The notes below the pieces were generated by a model. That model made no database searches and had not been told where the DNA came from. It saw only the letters and a program-made list of their open reading frames with translations. Shown piece by piece: positions 1-6,797 of a stretch of 7,959 bases of DNA. The position numbers and the translations under genes are program-made. The stretch's first letter is position 1; every line of letters begins with the position of its first letter. Origin of the DNA: an uncultured Muribaculaceae bacterium (GTDB lineage Bacteria > Bacteroidota > Bacteroidia > Bacteroidales > Muribaculaceae); the NCBI GenBank assembly GCA_934667475.1, contig CAKUMB010000032.1:1-7959 (forward strand), written 5' to 3'.

Positions 1-27
1 GCTAATAGTCCTTGATTATTCACGGCA

Positions 28-54
28 CAAAGGTATAAATTTTTATCAAATCAA
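28..54 (-). promoter_or_regulatory. Possible promoter for a gene left of the window
   Basis: Read on the minus strand, 28-35 is TACCTTTG, a perfect match to the Bacteroidetes -7 box TAnnTTTG. A possible -33 TTG lies at 52-54, with a 16-base spacer that is slightly short. Transcription would leave the window leftward, past the terminator that closes the tRNA gene. The gene it would serve is not in view. Confidence 0.4.
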
Positions 55-125
55 AAGAAAACTCCCCCCCGGTTTATCGGGTGAGCCAAACTTTCAACCA
101 GCAATATTAATGTGTGGAAAACAAG

Positions 126-159
126 AAAGGCTAAGCAACTTGCGTTGTTTAGCCTTTTT
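126..159 (-). terminator. Hairpin terminator after tRNA-Pro (possibly bidirectional)
   Basis: Arms 126-139 and 144-157 pair along 14 bases with one G:U, around the tetraloop TTGC at 140-143. It lies just beyond the 3' end of the minus-strand tRNA gene, the expected place for its terminator. The T run is TTTCTT on the minus strand and TTTTT on the plus strand, so it could also stop plus-strand transcripts. Confidence 0.75.
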
Positions 160-165
160 GCAGTG

Positions 166-240
166 TCGGGATGACTAGATTCGAACTAGCGACCCCACGC
201 CCCCCAGACGTATACTCTAACCGGACTGAGCTACATCCCG
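166..240 (-). tRNA. tRNA-Pro (anticodon GGG)
   Basis: The 75-base minus-strand sequence folds into a full cloverleaf. The acceptor CGGGATG pairs with CATCCCG, followed by discriminator A. The D stem is GCTC/GAGT, the anticodon stem TACGT/GCGTG, and the T stem GCTAG/CTAGT with loop TTCGAAT. The loop CTGGGGG places anticodon GGG at positions 34-36, which decodes CCC and CCU proline codons. CCA is not encoded (CAC follows), so it must be added after transcription. It appears to be a single-gene unit with its own promoter at 288-318 and a terminator at 126-159. Confidence 0.95.
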
Positions 241-287
241 AACTTGTGATGTTTGCTTTGGAGTAACTTTCGTTCTCAAAAGCGATG

Positions 288-318
288 CAAAGGTAGCACC
301 ATTTTTTGAAACTGTCAA
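288..318 (-). promoter_or_regulatory. Promoter of tRNA-Pro
   Basis: On the minus strand the -7 box TACCTTTG is at 288-295 and the -33 TTG at 316-318, with a 20-base spacer, a very good match to the Bacteroidetes sigma-A promoter. Transcription should begin near 281-284, about 40 bases before the mature tRNA 5' end at 240. Confidence 0.75.
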
Positions 319-358
319 GCGTTTTCGCGGTTTTTTTGCTGAGAGGGGTGTTTTTTTC

Positions 359-1085
359 TTATTTTGCGGGTTTCACGAGCGATTTCCACCGCATAAACTG
401 CTGCACCATGTCGGGATCGTGGTGGTCGAAGAACAGGCTGCGGCGCTCATCGAGGGCGGCTATCTGCTGCATGTCGGCTTCGGAGAGGGTGAAATTGAGC
501 GTATCAAGGTTTTCGGCCATGCGCCCGCGGTGGGTGCTTTTGGGTATTATTATCACACCGCTCTGCAGCAGCCAGCGCAAAGCCACCTGCGCCGCCGACT
601 TGCCATGGCGCTTGCCAATGTCCACCAGCGTGGGGCAGGAGAAAAGTCCGTTGCGACCCTCGGCCAGCGGAGCCCAAGCCATGATACTGGTGCCGACCTC
701 GTCCATGTATTTTCGAGCCTGACGCTGCTGGTTGAACACGTGTGTCTCCACCTGGTTGACCATCGGTGCAATCTCGACATTGGCCGCGAGGTCGATTAAG
801 CAGGCGGCGCAGACTTTCGTCGATGCTCTTCATAGTCTGCCCGTCGCCATAGTTGCTTATCCACACCTTCGACACCAGAAACAGATCGCCACGGGCAATG
901 CCACTCTTGGTCCAGGCCCCGCCCACGGCCTCCTCGTTGTGATAGGCCTGTGCGGTGTCGACCATTCGATAGCCGACGCTCAGAGCGTCGGCCACACAGC
1001 GTTCGCACTCCTGCGGCGTCACCTGATACACGCCATATCCCATTTGCGGCATCTCCACGCCATTGCTTAAAGTTATTTTCTCCAT
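359..1085 (-). pseudogene. Aldo/keto reductase, broken by an internal frame-shifting deletion
   Basis: This resembles an NADPH-dependent aldo/keto reductase of the 2,5-diketo-D-gluconate reductase-like group. The first part (1085 to about 801, 95 codons) starts MEKITLSNG and carries the catalytic Asp43 (MVDTAQAY), Tyr48 and Lys73 (VSKVW). It ends in ESLRRL. The same protein resumes in another frame at 799 as LIDLAANVEIAPMVNQVETH and runs 146 residues to the stop at 359, including the cofactor-binding IPKSTHRGRMAENLD. The stretch that normally joins them, roughly 45 residues with the catalytic-His motif (IHQP type), is absent. The two parts sum to 241 residues against about 280-285 for the family. 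Ribosomes staying in the first frame read unrelated sequence to 504. A loss of both His and frame argues for a pseudogene; an assembly error at about 800 is the alternative. Confidence 0.85.
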
Positions 1086-1148
1086 AGTGAATACATATTA
1101 ATTAATGTGTCGATTACAATAATTTGTGGCGGCAACAGCCGCATAATG

Positions 1149-1156
1149 CAAAATTA
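1149..1156 (-). promoter_or_regulatory. Possible -7 box for the reductase pseudogene
   Basis: On the minus strand this is TAATTTTG, matching TAnnTTTG, about 64 bases before the reductase ATG at 1085. It lies inside the 7-bp inverted repeat GCATAAT/ATTATGC (1141-1159), so an operator is conceivable. No clear -33 TTG is found at the right distance, hence the low confidence. Confidence 0.35.
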
Positions 1157-1357
1157 TGCACGCTGCAGCAAAGTCGTGTTTCATTTTTTTCGCCAATATT
1201 TTCACTTTTTCCCAAACAAAGCACTGTGCTAAAAAGCCCGCCTTGCATTAATTCAGCGGCATGCGCTGAAGCACTTTGAAACGCCGCTCTGCCGCTGCAG
1301 GCAGCGGCAATTGTAAAGGATTTGGGCCGTTTGACGGCACTAAGTGAGCCGCCAGTG

Positions 1358-1388
1358 TTGCGCAAGCGGCGGCAACGTTGTAACTTTG
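1358..1388 (+). promoter_or_regulatory. Promoter of the porin gene
   Basis: TTG at 1358-1360, a 20-base spacer, then TAACTTTG at 1381-1388 give a textbook Bacteroidetes -33/-7 promoter. The start site expected a few bases past the box (about 1392-1396) falls just before the porin ATG at 1397. Confidence 0.75.
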
Positions 1389-1396
1389 CAACCGAT

Positions 1397-3367
1397 ATGA
1401 CACGACTATTTGCAACATTCACCATAGTGGCGCTTGCGCTGCTCGCCGCGGCGGGAGCACAAGCCAAGAGCAGCGTGAAGCTTGAGCCGTCGCGCGCATG
1501 GAGCTTGAGCGAGCCCCTGGGCCTGCAATACCCGGCCACCATCGACACCCTGCCGCACAACTACCACCAGCGGTTTGTGCCCAGCGCGGTGAGCCGTGCC
1601 TGGACCACCACGGGCAACTATGGCGCCGAGGGGCAGAACCAGCTGTTTTTCGAGCGCAAAATGACGGGCGACTTCTTTTTTGCCGACGCCCTCGACGCGT
1701 GGCTTCCCACCCTCGACAAGCAGCGCTTCTACAACACGCGCATACCCATGACGCTGCTCAGCTACAGCACGGGCGGCAACAAATACAGCAACCAAGACCG
1801 CACCACGGCCATATTCAGCGGCAACGCCGGCAAGCGGCTGCAGGCAGGAGCCATGATGGACTACATATACAGCAAGGGTTCGTTTGACTACCAGGCCGAC
1901 AAGGACTTCTCGTGGGGGCTGAACACCTCGTATATGGGCGACCGCTATGAGATGCAGGCCTTCTTCAACAGCTACAACTTCCTTAACAAGGAGAGCGGCG
2001 GCATCACCGACGACCGCTACATCACCGACCCCGCCGCCGTGCAGGGCGGTGACACCCGTGTAGACTTCAAGAACATCCCCACCCGGCTCACCGCCACCCA
2101 CAACCGCCTATCGGGCCGCGAAGTGTATATGAACCACCGCTACAAGGTGGGATACTACCACTACATGCGCGACTCGGTGGCCGACACCATTGTGGGCCGC
2201 GTCTACGTGCCCGTCACCAGTTTCATCTGGACCATGGACTACAAGGCGGCCAAGCACCTGTTTCTGAACACCAGCGCCAGCGACGACACGGCATTTTTCA
2301 GCCACACCTATCTGAGGCTGGGCGGCACCGACGAAACCACCAGCTACTGGGCACTGACCAACACAGTGGGAGTGTCGCTGCTTGAGGGCTTCAACAAGTA
2401 CGCCAAATTCGGCTTCGCGCTCTACGCCACCCACAGCATGAGGCGCTACACCCAGGTGTCCGACTCCACATCGGCGGGCACACAGCAGGGCCTCACGCCG
2501 CTGCCCGTGAGCGTGGACCCGCGGCACACCGACAACCTTGTGTGGGTGGGCGGACAGCTCACCAAGCAGCGCGGCTCGATTCTGACCTACGCTGCCACGG
2601 CGCAGTTTGGCGTGGCGGGCAGCGTGGCGGGCGACATCGACGTGACGGGTGATGTGGCCACTCGCTTCAGGCTGATGCGCGACTCGGTGACGGTGCGCGG
2701 CTACGGATATTTCAAAAACCTCGAGGTGCCATACCTGATGCAGCAGTTTGTGTCGAACCACTACGCTTGGGCCAACAAATTTGGCAAGGTGAAGCGCCTG
2801 CGCCTGGGCGGCGAGCTCACGGTGCCGCACACGGGCACACGCGTCAACGCAGGCTATGAAACGCTAAAAAGCTACGTGTTTTTCAACGCCGAGGGAGTGC
2901 CCGAGCAGCACAACGCGCCCGTGCACGTGCTGAGCGCCACCATCGACCAGCGCCTGGGCGTGGGCATTCTGCACTGGGACAACGCCGTCACCTACCAGAC
3001 CACGAGCAACGCCGATGTGCTGCCACTGCCCAAGCTGGCCGTGTATAGCAACCTATACCTCAACTTTGCCGTGGCCCGGGTGCTTAAGGTGCAGCTGGGC
3101 GTGGACTGCAACTACTACACGCGCTACTACGCCCCGGCCTACAACCCCGCCACCATGTCGTGGCACACGCAGCACGAGCAAAAGTGCGGCAACTTCACCT
3201 TTATGAACGCCTATGCCAACTTCAAGCTGAAGCGAGCCCGATTCTATCTGCTCTACAGCCACGTGAACGGCAGTTCGCTGGGCGGCAAGGCCTACTTCTC
3301 AACGCCCCACTACCCTCTAAACCCCGGGCGCTTCCAGATGGGAGTGTCGGTGGACTTTGCCAACTGA
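1397..3367 (+). CDS. Putative outer-membrane porin (Bacteroidetes Porin_10-like beta-barrel)
   Basis: The 656-residue protein is read as an outer-membrane beta-barrel of the Bacteroidetes 'putative porin' family (PF14121-like); its substrate is unknown. Residues 1-23 (MTRLFATFTIVALALLAAAG, then AQA) form a signal peptide with likely cleavage after AQA. The rest has no hydrophobic helices and alternates aromatic and polar residues as in barrel strands, for example YKVGYYHYMRDS and ARFYLLYSHVN. It ends in the strand FQMGVSVDFAN. The conserved C-terminal stretch YYAPAYNPATMSWHTQHEQK and the late HYPLNPGRFQMG fit this family. An in-frame ATG at 1322 would add 25 residues, but it lies upstream of the promoter and would bury the signal peptide, so 1397 is chosen. 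The gene seems monocistronic, GC-rich and intact. Confidence 0.85.
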   Translation: MTRLFATFTIVALALLAAAGAQAKSSVKLEPSRAWSLSEPLGLQYPATIDTLPHNYHQRFVPSAVSRAWTTTGNYGAEGQNQLFFERKMTGDFFFADALDAWLPTLDKQRFYNTRIPMTLLSYSTGGNKYSNQDRTTAIFSGNAGKRLQAGAMMDYIYSKGSFDYQADKDFSWGLNTSYMGDRYEMQAFFNSYNFLNKESGGITDDRYITDPAAVQGGDTRVDFKNIPTRLTATHNRLSGREVYMNHRYKVGYYHYMRDSVADTIVGRVYVPVTSFIWTMDYKAAKHLFLNTSASDDTAFFSHTYLRLGGTDETTSYWALTNTVGVSLLEGFNKYAKFGFALYATHSMRRYTQVSDSTSAGTQQGLTPLPVSVDPRHTDNLVWVGGQLTKQRGSILTYAATAQFGVAGSVAGDIDVTGDVATRFRLMRDSVTVRGYGYFKNLEVPYLMQQFVSNHYAWANKFGKVKRLRLGGELTVPHTGTRVNAGYETLKSYVFFNAEGVPEQHNAPVHVLSATIDQRLGVGILHWDNAVTYQTTSNADVLPLPKLAVYSNLYLNFAVARVLKVQLGVDCNYYTRYYAPAYNPATMSWHTQHEQKCGNFTFMNAYANFKLKRARFYLLYSHVNGSSLGGKAYFSTPHYPLNPGRFQMGVSVDFAN

Positions 3368-3407
3368 CGCCCGCTCCCAATTCAGAATCACCACAGCACA
3401 GCATAGC

Positions 3408-3448
3408 AATGCGCTGACGCCTCTCCCCCAAAAATGCGTCAGCGCATT
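3408..3448 (+). terminator. Inverted repeat, likely terminator of the porin gene
   Basis: Perfect 13-bp arms AATGCGCTGACGC (3408-3420) and its complement (3436-3448) flank a 15-base loop, 40 bp after the porin stop. The stem is strong, but what follows is TATTGTTG rather than a clean T run, so termination may be partial. Confidence 0.6.
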
Positions 3449-3479
3449 TATTGTTGCACCACCCCAGTTATTGTTGCAC
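3448..3479. repeat. Direct repeat TTATTGTTGCAC, two copies 20 bp apart
   Basis: The identical 12-mer occurs at 3448-3459 and 3468-3479. The 20-bp period, close to two helical turns, would put a bound protein on one face of the DNA. It lies about 85-115 bp upstream of the ald promoter, just after the porin hairpin. An operator or a chance duplication are both possible. Confidence 0.45.
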
Positions 3480-3498
3480 AAATAACAAAAATGCCGGG

Positions 3499-3538
3499 AA
3501 ACAGATTTTTTACTATGAAATGAAAAAAAAATCTGTTT
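3499..3538. repeat. AT-rich inverted repeat upstream of ald
   Basis: Perfect 13-bp arms at 3499-3511 (AAACAGATTTTTT) and 3526-3538 (AAAAAATCTGTTT) enclose a 14-base loop. The right arm runs into TTTTT and the left arm on the other strand into a long T run. It could be a second, bidirectional terminator between porin and ald, or an operator immediately upstream of the ald -33 region. Confidence 0.5.
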
Positions 3539-3543
3539 TTCTA

Positions 3544-3572
3544 TTGGGAAAAAGTTTTTTTTGCTACTTTTG
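3544..3572 (+). promoter_or_regulatory. Promoter of ald
   Basis: TTG at 3544-3546 and TACTTTTG at 3565-3572, with an 18-base spacer, match the Bacteroidetes promoter. The predicted start near 3577 gives an A-rich leader of about 44 bases before the ATG at 3621, without a Shine-Dalgarno. Confidence 0.7.
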
Positions 3573-3620
3573 GACCACAGATACTAATTAATTCAAAAAC
3601 CTAAAAAAACTTCTAGCAAA

Positions 3621-4727
3621 ATGAAAGTTGGAATACCTAAAGAGATTAAAAACAATGAGAATCGCGTGGGCATGACCCCAGCAGGCGTGGCTGAGCTCAT
3701 CAAGCACGGCCACACAGTGTATGTGCAGCACACCGCCGGCGAGAACAGCGGTTTCCCCGATGCCGAATATGAGGCAGTGGGCGCAAAAATACTGCCTACA
3801 ATAGAAGACGTGTATGCCACAGCCGAGATGATAGTGAAAGTGAAAGAACCTATCGAGCCCGAGTTCCCGCTGATTCGCAAAGGCCAACTCGTGTTCACCT
3901 ATTTCCACTTTGCAAGCGACGAGCCTCTGACAAAGGCCATGATAAAGAGCGGTGCCGTGTGCCTTGCCTACGAAACGGTGCAGCTGCCCGACCGCTCACT
4001 GCCCCTGCTGATACCAATGAGCGAGGTGGCTGGCCGCATGGCCGCCCTCAACGGCGCCTACTATCTGCAAAAGACCAAGGGCGGCAAGGGCAAATTCATT
4101 GGCGGCGTGCCCGGCGTTAAGCCCGCCAAGGTGCTCGTGATAGGCGGCGGCATAGTGGGCGAAGCAGCTGCGCGCACAGCTGCCGGCATGGGAGCCGACG
4201 TGACCATCACCGACATTTCGCTGCCGCGCCTGCGCCAGCTCGACCTTGAGACACCCGCCAACATTCACGCCCTCTACTCAAGCGAGCACAACATTCGCAA
4301 AGAGCTGAAAGACGTGGACGTGGTGATTGGCTCGGTGCTGGTGCCCGGCGACAAGACGCCCCACCTCATCACCCGCGACATGCTCAAGGAGATGGAACCC
4401 GGCACAGTGCTCGTGGACGTGGCCATTGACCAAGGCGGATGCTTTGAGACATCGCACCCCACCACCCACAGCGAGCCCACATATGTGGTCGACGGCATTC
4501 TGCACTATGCCGTGGCCAACATTCCAGGCGCAGTGCCCTACACCTCGACCACTGCACTCACCAACGCCACCCTGCGCTATGCAGTGGCCCTTGCCGACAA
4601 GGGATGGAAACAGGCTTGCAAGGACGATCCCGCCCTGTTCAAGGGCCTGAACGTGGTTGACGGCAAAGTCACCTTCAAGGCCGTGGCCGACGTTTGGGGT
4701 CTGAAGTACGAACCCATTGAGCTGTAG
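3621..4727 (+). CDS. ald: Alanine dehydrogenase
   Basis: Alanine dehydrogenase interconverts L-alanine and pyruvate plus ammonium with NAD(H) in the cytoplasm, linking alanine use or synthesis with carbon and nitrogen metabolism. The 368-residue length is typical. Substrate and catalytic residues fall at the standard positions: Arg15 (NENRVG), Lys75 (KVKEP), His96 (YFHFA) and Asp270 (VAIDQGGCFETS). The NAD-binding Rossmann loop GGGIVG is at 175-180, with Asp198 (ITDIS) at the end of the next strand to hold the adenosine ribose. The N-terminal catalytic domain starts MKVGIPKEIKNNENRVGMTP, so the start is secure. The gene stands alone between its own promoter and a strong terminator, and nothing suggests damage. 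NAD(P) transhydrogenase alpha subunits are related, but lack this length and ending. Confidence 0.97.
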   Translation: MKVGIPKEIKNNENRVGMTPAGVAELIKHGHTVYVQHTAGENSGFPDAEYEAVGAKILPTIEDVYATAEMIVKVKEPIEPEFPLIRKGQLVFTYFHFASDEPLTKAMIKSGAVCLAYETVQLPDRSLPLLIPMSEVAGRMAALNGAYYLQKTKGGKGKFIGGVPGVKPAKVLVIGGGIVGEAAARTAAGMGADVTITDISLPRLRQLDLETPANIHALYSSEHNIRKELKDVDVVIGSVLVPGDKTPHLITRDMLKEMEPGTVLVDVAIDQGGCFETSHPTTHSEPTYVVDGILHYAVANIPGAVPYTSTTALTNATLRYAVALADKGWKQACKDDPALFKGLNVVDGKVTFKAVADVWGLKYEPIEL

Positions 4728-4749
4728 CACCAGCCCACCCACACATACA

Positions 4750-4797
4750 GCGAAGGCTGCCCCCCCCAGTGGTGGGGAGCGGCCTTCGCCGCTTTTA
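4750..4797 (+). terminator. Rho-independent terminator of ald
   Basis: GCGAAGGC (4750-4757) pairs with GCCTTCGC (4782-4789). The stem continues inward through C-rich and G-rich runs (CCCC with GGGG) with a small bulge, and TTTT follows at 4793-4796. It lies 22 bp past the ald stop. Confidence 0.8.
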
Positions 4798-4854
4798 AGC
4801 AGCAGGACAGGCAAAAAAGTTCACTGAAATGAGCCAAGTAGTGTAAAAATGCCG

Positions 4855-4862
4855 TAAATTTG
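4855..4862 (+). promoter_or_regulatory. Probable -7 box for the AAA+ operon
   Basis: TAAATTTG matches TAnnTTTG, 64 bases before the ATG at 4927. No good -33 TTG is visible at the usual distance, so the promoter may be weak or need an activator. It is the only such box between the ald terminator and the first gene of the operon. Confidence 0.5.
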
Positions 4863-4926
4863 TCTGCTGCGACTTGAGAGACCTATTCCCCATGCCGCCA
4901 ACGGAACTCCAAAACCACATCAATCA

Positions 4927-6390
4927 ATGAGCAAATCGATTATCACTGAAGAATATTTCAATAAGGCTCAGGCTGTGGCACAGCCCATATGCGACTTCTA
5001 TGACAAACTCGCTAAACACAAGTTGGTGAGGACAGCCATATCCGAGAACTTGGCCAACATGGAGGACATGAATCCAGAGACCAAACTCAGCCTTTTCATC
5101 ATCTCCGACTTGATATGCTGCTATGAGCATCTGGGCCATGATGCTGAAAATCTGCATTGCCGGGAAGGCCTGCCAATTGTAATTGTTGAAGCTTATCTGT
5201 TTGGAGCTTTGAAGCTCACATACTTCATATTTAATTCCAAAGCATTTGAGGGGACCATAGACCATCTGAACGCAGCCAACAAGTCATTTAAGAATGATTT
5301 GAAAAGAGATGAGGCCGAAGATTTTTTCACACTCAACGAATTATTCAAGTTGTGCGGGCTAAAAGATTTCCAAACAGAATACTTTTCATTGCTCTACCGC
5401 TTCTTCTCGGTTATTGCAAAGGCCGACAACACCATCAGCGTGCAGGAGGGCAAGTGGCTGGAAAAGCTTTTGTCATTTTCAAATTCCAGCAAGGATTATG
5501 GTCTGGAGGAGTTTGAGCAGAAGGCGAATATCGCAAATGTTGCGACAAACAAAAGCGCAGCCGGCTCAAAGGAACTCAATGCCGACCCGCTCAAGGAACT
5601 GGATGAGCTGATAGGGCTGAAGGAAGTGAAAAGCACAGTGTCGGCCATTGCAAAATTCGTTAAAATTCAGCAAGAACGCAAAAAGAACGGGTTAAAGCCG
5701 GTGGCTATATCCTACCACTGCGTGTTCACCGGAAATCCGGGAACCGGCAAGACAACAGTCGCAAGGATTCTCGCTGACATATACAGCAGCCTTGGCGTGC
5801 TGAAAAAAGGCCACCTTGTGGAGACCGACAGGTCGGGGCTTGTGGCGGAATATGTGGGACAAACTGCCGTAAAGACCAACAAGGTGATAGACTCCGCCCT
5901 CGACGGCGTCCTATTTATCGACGAGGCCTATTCGCTAGTGCATGGAGGCGGCAACGATTTTGGCCAAGAGGCAATTTCAACGCTGCTTAAACGAATGGAA
6001 GACGACCGCGACCGCCTGATTGTGATTCTGGCCGGATATTCCGATGAAATGAAGCACTTCATCGACTCCAACCCTGGCCTACAGTCACGGTTCAACAGAT
6101 ATGTGCATTTTGCCGACTACACACCCGATGAGTTAAAGCAGATATTCATTCTGAATGCGAAAAAGAATCAGTATAAAATTGATGATGACGCCATTGCAAA
6201 ACTGTCGGAAACCATCACCACTGCCGTCGAGCACAAAAGCAAGAATTTTGGAAATGGCCGCTATGTGCGTAATCTGTTTGAAAGCGCCATACAGAATCAG
6301 GCCATACGGCTCTCTTGCCAGCCAAATGTGACTGCCGACGAACTGGCAACACTAAAATCAGAAGACTTACCACTATACGAACAAATATGA
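4927..6390 (+). CDS. CbbX/SpoVK-like AAA+ ATPase with TerB-like N-terminal domain
   Basis: The 487-residue protein has two parts. Residues 1-200 are helical with no sure family; 151-182 (EYFSLLYRFF, then IAKADNTIS and EGKWLEKLL) resemble the core of TerB/DjlA-type helical domains. Residues 218-480 form an AAA+ module of the CbbX/SpoVK/EccA type, starting DPLKELDELIGLKEVK. It has Walker A GNPGTGKTT (269-277, Lys275), a pore-loop-like AEYVGQT (307-313), Walker B VLFIDEAYSL (328-337, Asp332, Glu333), ILAGY (367-371), the arginine-finger segment NPGLQSRF (Arg388) and sensor 2 GNGR (442-445). All ATPase residues are present, so it should be an active, probably hexameric, remodelling ATPase. CbbX itself reactivates Rubisco, but nothing here suggests Rubisco, so the target is unknown. 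It heads an operon: its stop overlaps the next start (ATGA). Confidence 0.85.
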   Translation: MSKSIITEEYFNKAQAVAQPICDFYDKLAKHKLVRTAISENLANMEDMNPETKLSLFIISDLICCYEHLGHDAENLHCREGLPIVIVEAYLFGALKLTYFIFNSKAFEGTIDHLNAANKSFKNDLKRDEAEDFFTLNELFKLCGLKDFQTEYFSLLYRFFSVIAKADNTISVQEGKWLEKLLSFSNSSKDYGLEEFEQKANIANVATNKSAAGSKELNADPLKELDELIGLKEVKSTVSAIAKFVKIQQERKKNGLKPVAISYHCVFTGNPGTGKTTVARILADIYSSLGVLKKGHLVETDRSGLVAEYVGQTAVKTNKVIDSALDGVLFIDEAYSLVHGGGNDFGQEAISTLLKRMEDDRDRLIVILAGYSDEMKHFIDSNPGLQSRFNRYVHFADYTPDELKQIFILNAKKNQYKIDDDAIAKLSETITTAVEHKSKNFGNGRYVRNLFESAIQNQAIRLSCQPNVTADELATLKSEDLPLYEQI

Positions 6391-6788
6391 CAAATATGAA
6401 CTGCTTCTCAAACTTGTATAAGCAATACTACCATTTGCAGGATTACTGCGAATCACTACCGGCCGACAATGGTGACATGCTGGGGTTTGGACAAATAAAG
6501 TCGTATGAACAGCTGGGTGAGGCTAAGCCCGCCACGCTATCGTTGCTCGACATCACGCCATACGTAAGTGCCTGTTCCGAGGCTTTAGGCAAAAGCTACT
6601 CGCTGTTTGTGCCCTTGCTGCTTGAGCACGAGGCTCCAGAAGTGGACAAATTATACAGGATGCTCATGCGCAATTTCTGCGAAGCCATTGCCAAGGACGA
6701 TGGTGTGATAACTTTGTCGGAGAGCGAGTGGCTTAACGAAATTGCGCCGCAGACCGACGGGGCGCAAAACAATGGCCAAGGCAATTAA
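6387..6788 (+). CDS. Small TerB-like helical protein, paralogue of the ATPase N-terminal domain
   Basis: This 133-residue protein has no signal peptide or membrane segment. Residues 89-119 (LYRMLMRNFCEAIAKDDGVI, then TLSESEWLNEI) align without gaps to residues 151-181 of the upstream ATPase with 11 of 31 identities, including IAK, Asp, Glu and WL. An earlier stretch, IKSYEQLG (37-44), matches ICCYEHLG (63-70) in the ATPase. It therefore looks like a stand-alone, shorter copy of that N-terminal domain. The chosen start is the ATG in the ATGA overlap with the ATPase stop, implying translational coupling; a second ATG at 6396 is possible, and a longer frame from 6315 would overlap the ATPase by 76 bases. 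It may be a partner or regulator of the ATPase; this is inference. The C-terminal tail (DGAQNNGQGN) is polar and probably disordered. Confidence 0.75.
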   Translation: MTNMNCFSNLYKQYYHLQDYCESLPADNGDMLGFGQIKSYEQLGEAKPATLSLLDITPYVSACSEALGKSYSLFVPLLLEHEAPEVDKLYRMLMRNFCEAIAKDDGVITLSESEWLNEIAPQTDGAQNNGQGN

Positions 6789-6797
6789 AACAAGATT

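Larger units (their letters stand above)
1086..1396. other. Gene-free intergenic region (311 bp)
   Basis: No credible coding sequence is seen. The region divides the divergent reductase pseudogene and porin gene. It holds several short palindromes: GCGGC/GCCGC at 1129-1142, GCATAAT/ATTATGC at 1141-1159, AGCACTGTGCT at 1220-1230, CAGCG/CGCTG at 1254-1268 and GCCGCTGC/GCAGCGGC at 1291-1308. None has a T run, so none reads as a terminator. The right end carries the porin promoter. Confidence 0.6.

Noticed and set aside
166..240. tRNA-Pro as the attachment site of a mobile element beside the broken reductase
   Set aside because: The tRNA has a normal promoter and terminator, no repeat of its 3' end was noticed elsewhere in the window, and no integrase is in view.
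1291..1308. GCCGCTGC/GCAGCGGC palindrome as a terminator or operator
   Set aside because: The loop is only two bases, no T run follows, and it is far from any start; short GC palindromes are frequent in this GC-rich gap.
1114..1560. Minus-strand open frame spanning the gap before the porin
   Set aside because: Half of it lies opposite the porin signal peptide and promoter. Composition is not protein-like and no start signal is seen, so the gap was left gene-free.
1406..2101. Long minus-strand open frame of 231 codons inside the porin gene
   Set aside because: Val/Gly/Ala/His-rich shadow of a GC-rich coding strand. The plus-strand porin is clear, and the frame has no recognisable domain.
2108..2830. 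Minus-strand open frame of 240 codons inside the porin gene
   Set aside because: Another antisense shadow with low-complexity composition (His, Val, Ala) and no family signature.
4278..4814. Minus-strand open frame of 178 codons over ald
   Set aside because: Antisense of an intact alanine dehydrogenase; it starts within the ald terminator region and shows no motif.
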